Positions 7,772-12,100 of a stretch of 14,763 bases of DNA are shown here, in pieces. The DNA comes from Baffinella frigidus (Eukaryota; Cryptophyceae; Cryptomonadales; Baffinellaceae). Made by a program: the position numbers and the translations under genes. Each line of letters starts with the position of its first letter. Position 1 is the first letter of the stretch. The DNA lies in contig MU646592.1 in NCBI GenBank assembly GCA_026770585.1, positions 295,375 to 310,137 of the forward strand, in the 5' to 3' direction. A model generated the notes under the pieces. That model was given only the letters and a program-made list of their open reading frames with translations. It had not been told where the DNA came from and did no database searches.

Positions 7772-7806
7772 CTTTGGGTGCGAACAGACAGGGTCGCAAA
7801 CGCTGC

Positions 7807-7955
7807 CATCTCCGGGGAAGGAACAGAGCGAATCAGTTCCCTAATTAGCGTTTTCATTTAATTAGGAGGCCTAATTAAAATTACTATGCCCTAACTAATT
7901 TCTTCTATTAAACCTCCTATTGAAACAGAACTGATTCAGTTATCTTCCGAGATGA
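7807..7955. mobile_element. Possible AT-rich foldback element (149 bp)
   Basis: CATCTCCGG and CCGAGATG ends, inner AATCAGTTC / GAACTGATT arms, and a TTAATTAGGAGGCCTAATTAA palindrome-like centre split across 7858-7878. Pairing is imperfect. Single copy. Confidence 0.45.
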
Positions 7956-7990
7956 GAGTCGAGCTGTTTGTATACCACTGGGTAAATACG

Positions 7991-8093
7991 TATCCCTTGA
8001 GTGGCCAGGGGGTCAAATTTGAACGCCAAGAGGTCCTAGGCAGGTCCTAGGGCCCTACTGTAGGGCGTATGCGCCCACTCGCCACTTAAGTGG
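7991..8093. mobile_element. Foldback element C5
   Basis: TATCCCTTGAGTGGCC at the left and GCCACTTAAGTGG at the right (the right end has diverged). The hairpin is GGGGTCAAATTTGAACGCC, with the family core. Confidence 0.82.
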
Positions 8094-8106
8094 TCAGTAG
8101 TGTACG

Positions 8107-8152
8107 TATCCCTTAAGTGGCGAGGCGGTCAAAATTTGGCCACTTAAGGGAT
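8107..8152. mobile_element. Internally deleted C element (mini-hairpin)
   Basis: TATCCCTTAAGTGGC and GGCCACTTAAGGGATA with only GAGGCGGTCAAAATTT between them. The CCTAGG...GTAGGG core is gone. Confidence 0.85.
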
Positions 8153-8299
8153 ATGCAACAGAGCCCTGAAACCGCCTCCCCCTAGGACCCTACAGTAGGA
8201 CCATGCCTAGGGCCCTATGCTGGTTCTAGGGGGAGGGCGGTTTCTTATGAGCGAGGTACCCCTGTACTGGCCACTTGAGGAATATGTAACAGAGCCCTG
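8138..8299 (+). repeat. 31-bp direct repeat bracketing D7
   Basis: GGCCACTTAAGGGATATGCA and CAGAGCCCTG (8138-8168) recur as GGCCACTTGAGGAATATGTA and CAGAGCCCTG (8269-8299). D7 lies exactly between them. Confidence 0.85.
8169..8266. mobile_element. Foldback element D7, left end truncated
   Basis: Starts at AAACCGCCTCCCCCTAGGAC and ends GAGCGAGGTACCCCTGTA. A + frame from 8217 reading GGGRFLMSEVPL is simply the D right arm. Confidence 0.85.
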
Positions 8300-8674
8300 T
8301 CGGGTGGGGCCTCCAGGGACGCCCCGCGGGAAACCCCTTTCCCAGAGGAAAACGTCAGGTTATGAACCTCTGTGCCGCGAACGAGGCTTTAGGTCCTTTA
8401 GGTTCTTCGAGCTCCCAACATAGGCGGACACCGGAACTTGTTCTGTAGAAAGGCCATCCTTCCTTGCGGATCACATCAAGCCCCCCTCCCCTGTACAGAG
8501 GATCGCGGCGGAAATCTTTCCCAGAGATGAACGTCAGGTTATGAACCTATGTGCCGCGAACGAGGCTTGTAGCCTTGACGGAGAGCCGGGGTCTATTAGG
8601 AAAATTTGGAGAAAACGGGGGAACTTAGGTTTATTGTGTTGACAAACATGACCGCTACACGCCACGTGGAGAGG
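8300..8674 (+). repeat. Duplicated block with AGGTTATGAACCT hairpin and R module; no gene
   Basis: GAACGTCAGGTTATGAACCT occurs (one base differing) at about 8351 and 8529, followed by TGTGCCGCGAACGAGGCTT. The first copy continues into R module copy 2 (8389-8445). 8578-8674 holds nothing recognised. Confidence 0.7.
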
Positions 8675-8850
8675 TACCACCTGCCCTCCGAGGTGGCTCA
8701 AATATTGCCCTGGAACCTTTTAGGTTTGCCTTGTCAGCGGGGTCGGATCCGACCCCGTAAGGTCAAAAGTTGACACATTTTCAGGGGGAAATCAACTTTT
8801 GGAAATATGTTCCAGAGCACTATTTGAACCACCTCGGAGGGCTGGTGGTA
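8675..8850. mobile_element. Foldback element H1 (176 bp)
   Basis: TACCACCTGCCCTCCGAGGT, then GGCTCAAAT, pairs with the right end at 27 of 29 positions. The central perfect palindrome GGGGTCGGATCCGACCCC is shared with H2. TTCCAGAGCACTATTTGA is also shared with H2. Confidence 0.88.
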
Positions 8851-8921
8851 GGACGAGACGTTGGGGTTCTAGCCCGAGTGTACCCCCAGGGGTGTATGTA
8901 GAAAGGAAACGTCGCGACCTT

Positions 8922-9050
8922 GAGGTCCCTTAGGTTCTTCGAGCTCCCAACATAGCCTAACACCGGTCCTTTGGAACTTGTTCCTTCTGTCGCGAACGAA
9001 GCCTCGTTTGCAGCACACATAGGCTCATAACCTATCGTTTTTTTTACCAG
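8922..9050 (+). promoter_or_regulatory. Region just upstream of STE24 exon 1, with an inverted repeat module
   Basis: This should hold the promoter or 5'UTR of STE24. It carries the R module (TTAGGTTCTTCGAGCTCCC, AACATAG) followed by the reverse complement of the block that precedes R elsewhere (GCGAACGAAGCCTCG to AGGCTCATAACCT, opposite to 8357-8388). I see no clear TATA box or other core element. The regulatory role is inferred only from position. Confidence 0.35.
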
Positions 9051-9064
9051 CTCGTTCACCTGCG

Positions 9065-9193
9065 ATGTGGCCGTTCTCGAAACCCCTGCCGCCGCCCCAG
9101 CCCGAGGATCCCGTCGACGGGATGTTTCTCTGGGGATTCCTGGGATTCGTTGTCGTTCTCTGGGCCTTTGAGCTCTACATCGAAGTCCGCCAG
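9065..9193 (+). CDS. STE24: STE24 exon 1: start codon and first transmembrane helix
   Basis: There are 43 codons from ATG 9065. In-frame TAG at 9020 lies upstream with no other ATG between, so this start is the only candidate in the exon. Residues 1-19 are proline-rich and polar. Residues about 20-39 (MFLWGFLGFVVVLWAFELYI) form the first membrane helix. The exon ends in EVRQ, matching the conserved RQ of the family just after helix 1. The donor is CAG|GTGAGA at 9194, a strong consensus. The exon is GC-rich, unlike the AT-rich foldback elements around it. A possible acceptor, TTTTTTTACCAG ending at 9050, lies 14 bases upstream and could end a 5'UTR intron. I cannot confirm it. Confidence 0.85.
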
Positions 9194-12100
9194 GTGAGAG
9201 GCCCTCCCACTCTCCCAAGCCGCCTGAAAGGGGCGGCTACCCCGAGAGATTTCTCGTCCCACGATGATCCTCCCGAGAATCTGAACAGCTTCATCCCTCC
9301 TCGACTTGCAACTCCTCGACCCAGATCACTATCCCAGCAAAGTTTTCCTTGGTAACCTCATCGGGTCCCTGCTCCAGCTGCTTTCTCCCTCACGAGTTGA
9401 ATTGTCTCACCGCCTGCTCTCTCTCGCCCCCCGCAGCGGCGCCATCTTCGCAACGGGGTGCTACCAACGGACCTCGAACCTGTGGTGAGGCACCCTTAGA
9501 TTTGGTTCACTTCCCGTGGCTGGTGGCGGGGACCTCGCTTTACCACCACCAACCTCACGGTTGGACCAAATCATCGATTTTAGGCGGGCCCATCCGCCCT
9601 CAACTTTTGCGAAGTCGATCGCGAAGTCACTTTTGGGCACGTTTTGCTCTTGGTTGGGATGACCGGGCTGCACAACCTGATCCGTGCGATTCGACACTTT
9701 CATAGTTCACAACGCCTTCGTCTAGCAATAATGGCTCCAAGCCCTGGTACAAATTTTGTACCAGACATTGGGACACGACCCTAAAATACCCTTAATAGAC
9801 ATTTAAACCACTTCATGGTCATGTCCATGGTCTTGTCCCGTACAAAATTTGTACGGGGCTTGGAGCCATTATTGCTAGACGAAGGCGTCGGAAACTATTA
9901 ACTTGGGGCCCCCCGAAAAAGCGATGTTGGGGTTTGGGTTCTGTGGTGCAGGGCGGGACCCGAAAGTCAATTCTCATTGGGAAACCCACGGAAAGTTCGG
10001 TAGTTTCCCTACGGATTTAGGTAGGACCTACCTACCGTAGGCCGTAGGGCTCCTAGGACCAAAATGTCCTAGGATTTTGGCCTACGGTAGGAGGTCCTAG
10101 GCAATGCCGTAGGAGAAACTACCGAACTTTCCGTGGGTTTTACGACTAATTCGGCTCAACTTCCTTAATTGAAACAGTCGAGGCCCCCCGTCCCCGCCTA
10201 GAGCGAGGAGGTTAACAGAAAGCAGCGAGGCGCGGGAAGCGGGGCAGAGGTGTCCCCCCAAACCCCTCAACCCCTAAACGCCTAAACCTAATCTCCATAG
10301 AATTATTAATTAATCGCTTTTGGGCAACAAAAATTACTACACGATTTGCTCATAAAAGTAATAGTAAAGCATTTGTGTAGTAAATTTCATTGCGCCACAA
10401 GCAATTAATTAATACTCTTGTGGAGATGAAACCCCTCAACCCCACACTCGACCCTCCCCTGCCGTCAAACCACCAGACGTGAACCAAACCGCGATATGGA
10501 GACCTTCGGGCAATTTCACCAAGGGATACAAGAAGCATTTACTGGTCTTAGTTCGTCCTTTAGGTCCTGTAGGTTTTAATTTCGAGCCCTCTCTGGACGC
10601 CTTAAGTTTATGGTCCGACGTCATAAGTTCAATAAAAGTCTCTTTCTTCTCCCTGAGGGTTTATCACCCATCAACTTTTGGAAATGAGGGTTTATCACCC
10701 ATCAACTTTTGGAAATCAACTTTTGCGATCGCGCGATTTGGTTCACTTCCCGTGGCTGGTGCTGGGGGCGGCGGATACACGGAGAGAAAGATGGGTGTAT
10801 AGATAGATGGAACGAGAGATAGATGGGTAGCTGGATATATAGACGGATAGAGAAATAGATGGATAGATAGATGGTTGGGTCGAAGAATCGTCGGGGGGGT
10901 CGCTTGAACGCCCCGGATCCGGGGGTCTCTGCAAGGGTAAATCAAGGGTAAATCTGGAATCTAAAATCGACGATTTGGTCCAATCGTGAGGGTTGGTGGC
11001 ACTTGGGCACGGGGGATGTGCAGCATGTTACCGGTTTAGGGTTCGGAGTTTAGGGTTTGGGGTTTAGCGTTTGGGCTTGAGCGTTTGGGGTTTAGCGTTT
11101 GGGGTTTCGGGTTTCGGGTTTCGGGTTTCGGGTTTCGGGTTTGGGGGTTGGGGTCGGGGATAAGGTAACGGACACTCGGGCATTTCCTGCCCGAAAATTC
11201 CTTCGTAGCCCGCTGTGTGGTTAGGTCGTCCACCCTTAAGCGATAAGACCTAGGACCCTACGGTAGGCAACCCGTAGGAACATAGGGGGGGTCCTACGGA
11301 TAAGGTAACGGAAACTCGTTATTAGCGCGCAGGTGAGCCGAGTCGCTCCAAAGCTAGTCCGCGCGGAGTGGATTTTTCTTCGTATACGTTGTATTCTTAC
11401 TGATATACGACTCTGGGTAGGTCCCTCGAGATTATCTTCTCTCTCGTGTAACCTCCCCAAGTCGCCACCTGTTGTAATCTCATCCCAGATCTGAATATAT
11501 TTAATTTCGGGAACTGTCCATCTAAAAGATTGATGGCACACACCCAGCTATTTTAAAACCCTAAAAGTACGAAATGGCTCAAACGCCAAGCCAAATCTGA
11601 AATTAAATCTATTCAGGAATGCGAAGAAAGCGCCTGGGCTCACCATAATTGTTCCGCCCAAATAGACTGATACAGAGCTAAATTTAGTGTTTCCGCAGGT
11701 TTCTCAGCAGGAGTTCTGTATCAGTCCCAAATAGACTGATACAGACCACCAGCCCTCCCAAGTGGCTCAAATTGTGTCCTGGAAGGTCTTCAAATTTACT
11801 TTGTAGCGGGGTCGGATCCGACCCCAAAGTCAAGGTAAATCGAAAATGTTCCAGAGCACTATTTGAGCCACCTCCAAGGGCTAGTGGGAGCTACCTAATT
11901 TCGGTTGTCCACCATCCATACCGTTTCCATACGGTATGGATGGTGGACAACATAACTTCGGCGCCGGGTTTTGTTTGGCGCCGGAATTAGGTCCACCCTT
12001 AACGATCGTGCATTTGCGCACAGGTGAGCAAGCAGGAGCTCCAAGAAGTGACGGGGTGTTTTCGCTCGACAAGAACTGTTGAGCCCAAACCACCAAATTG

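Noticed and set aside
8217-8423. 68-codon + frame containing MSEVPLY
   Set aside because: It starts in the right arm of D7 and continues into duplicated non-coding blocks; equivalent peptides would come from every D copy.
8820-9262. Minus-strand frames opposite STE24 exon 1
   Set aside because: Shadows of the GC-rich exon and of H1; they show no family features, while the + strand gives a clear match with splice sites.
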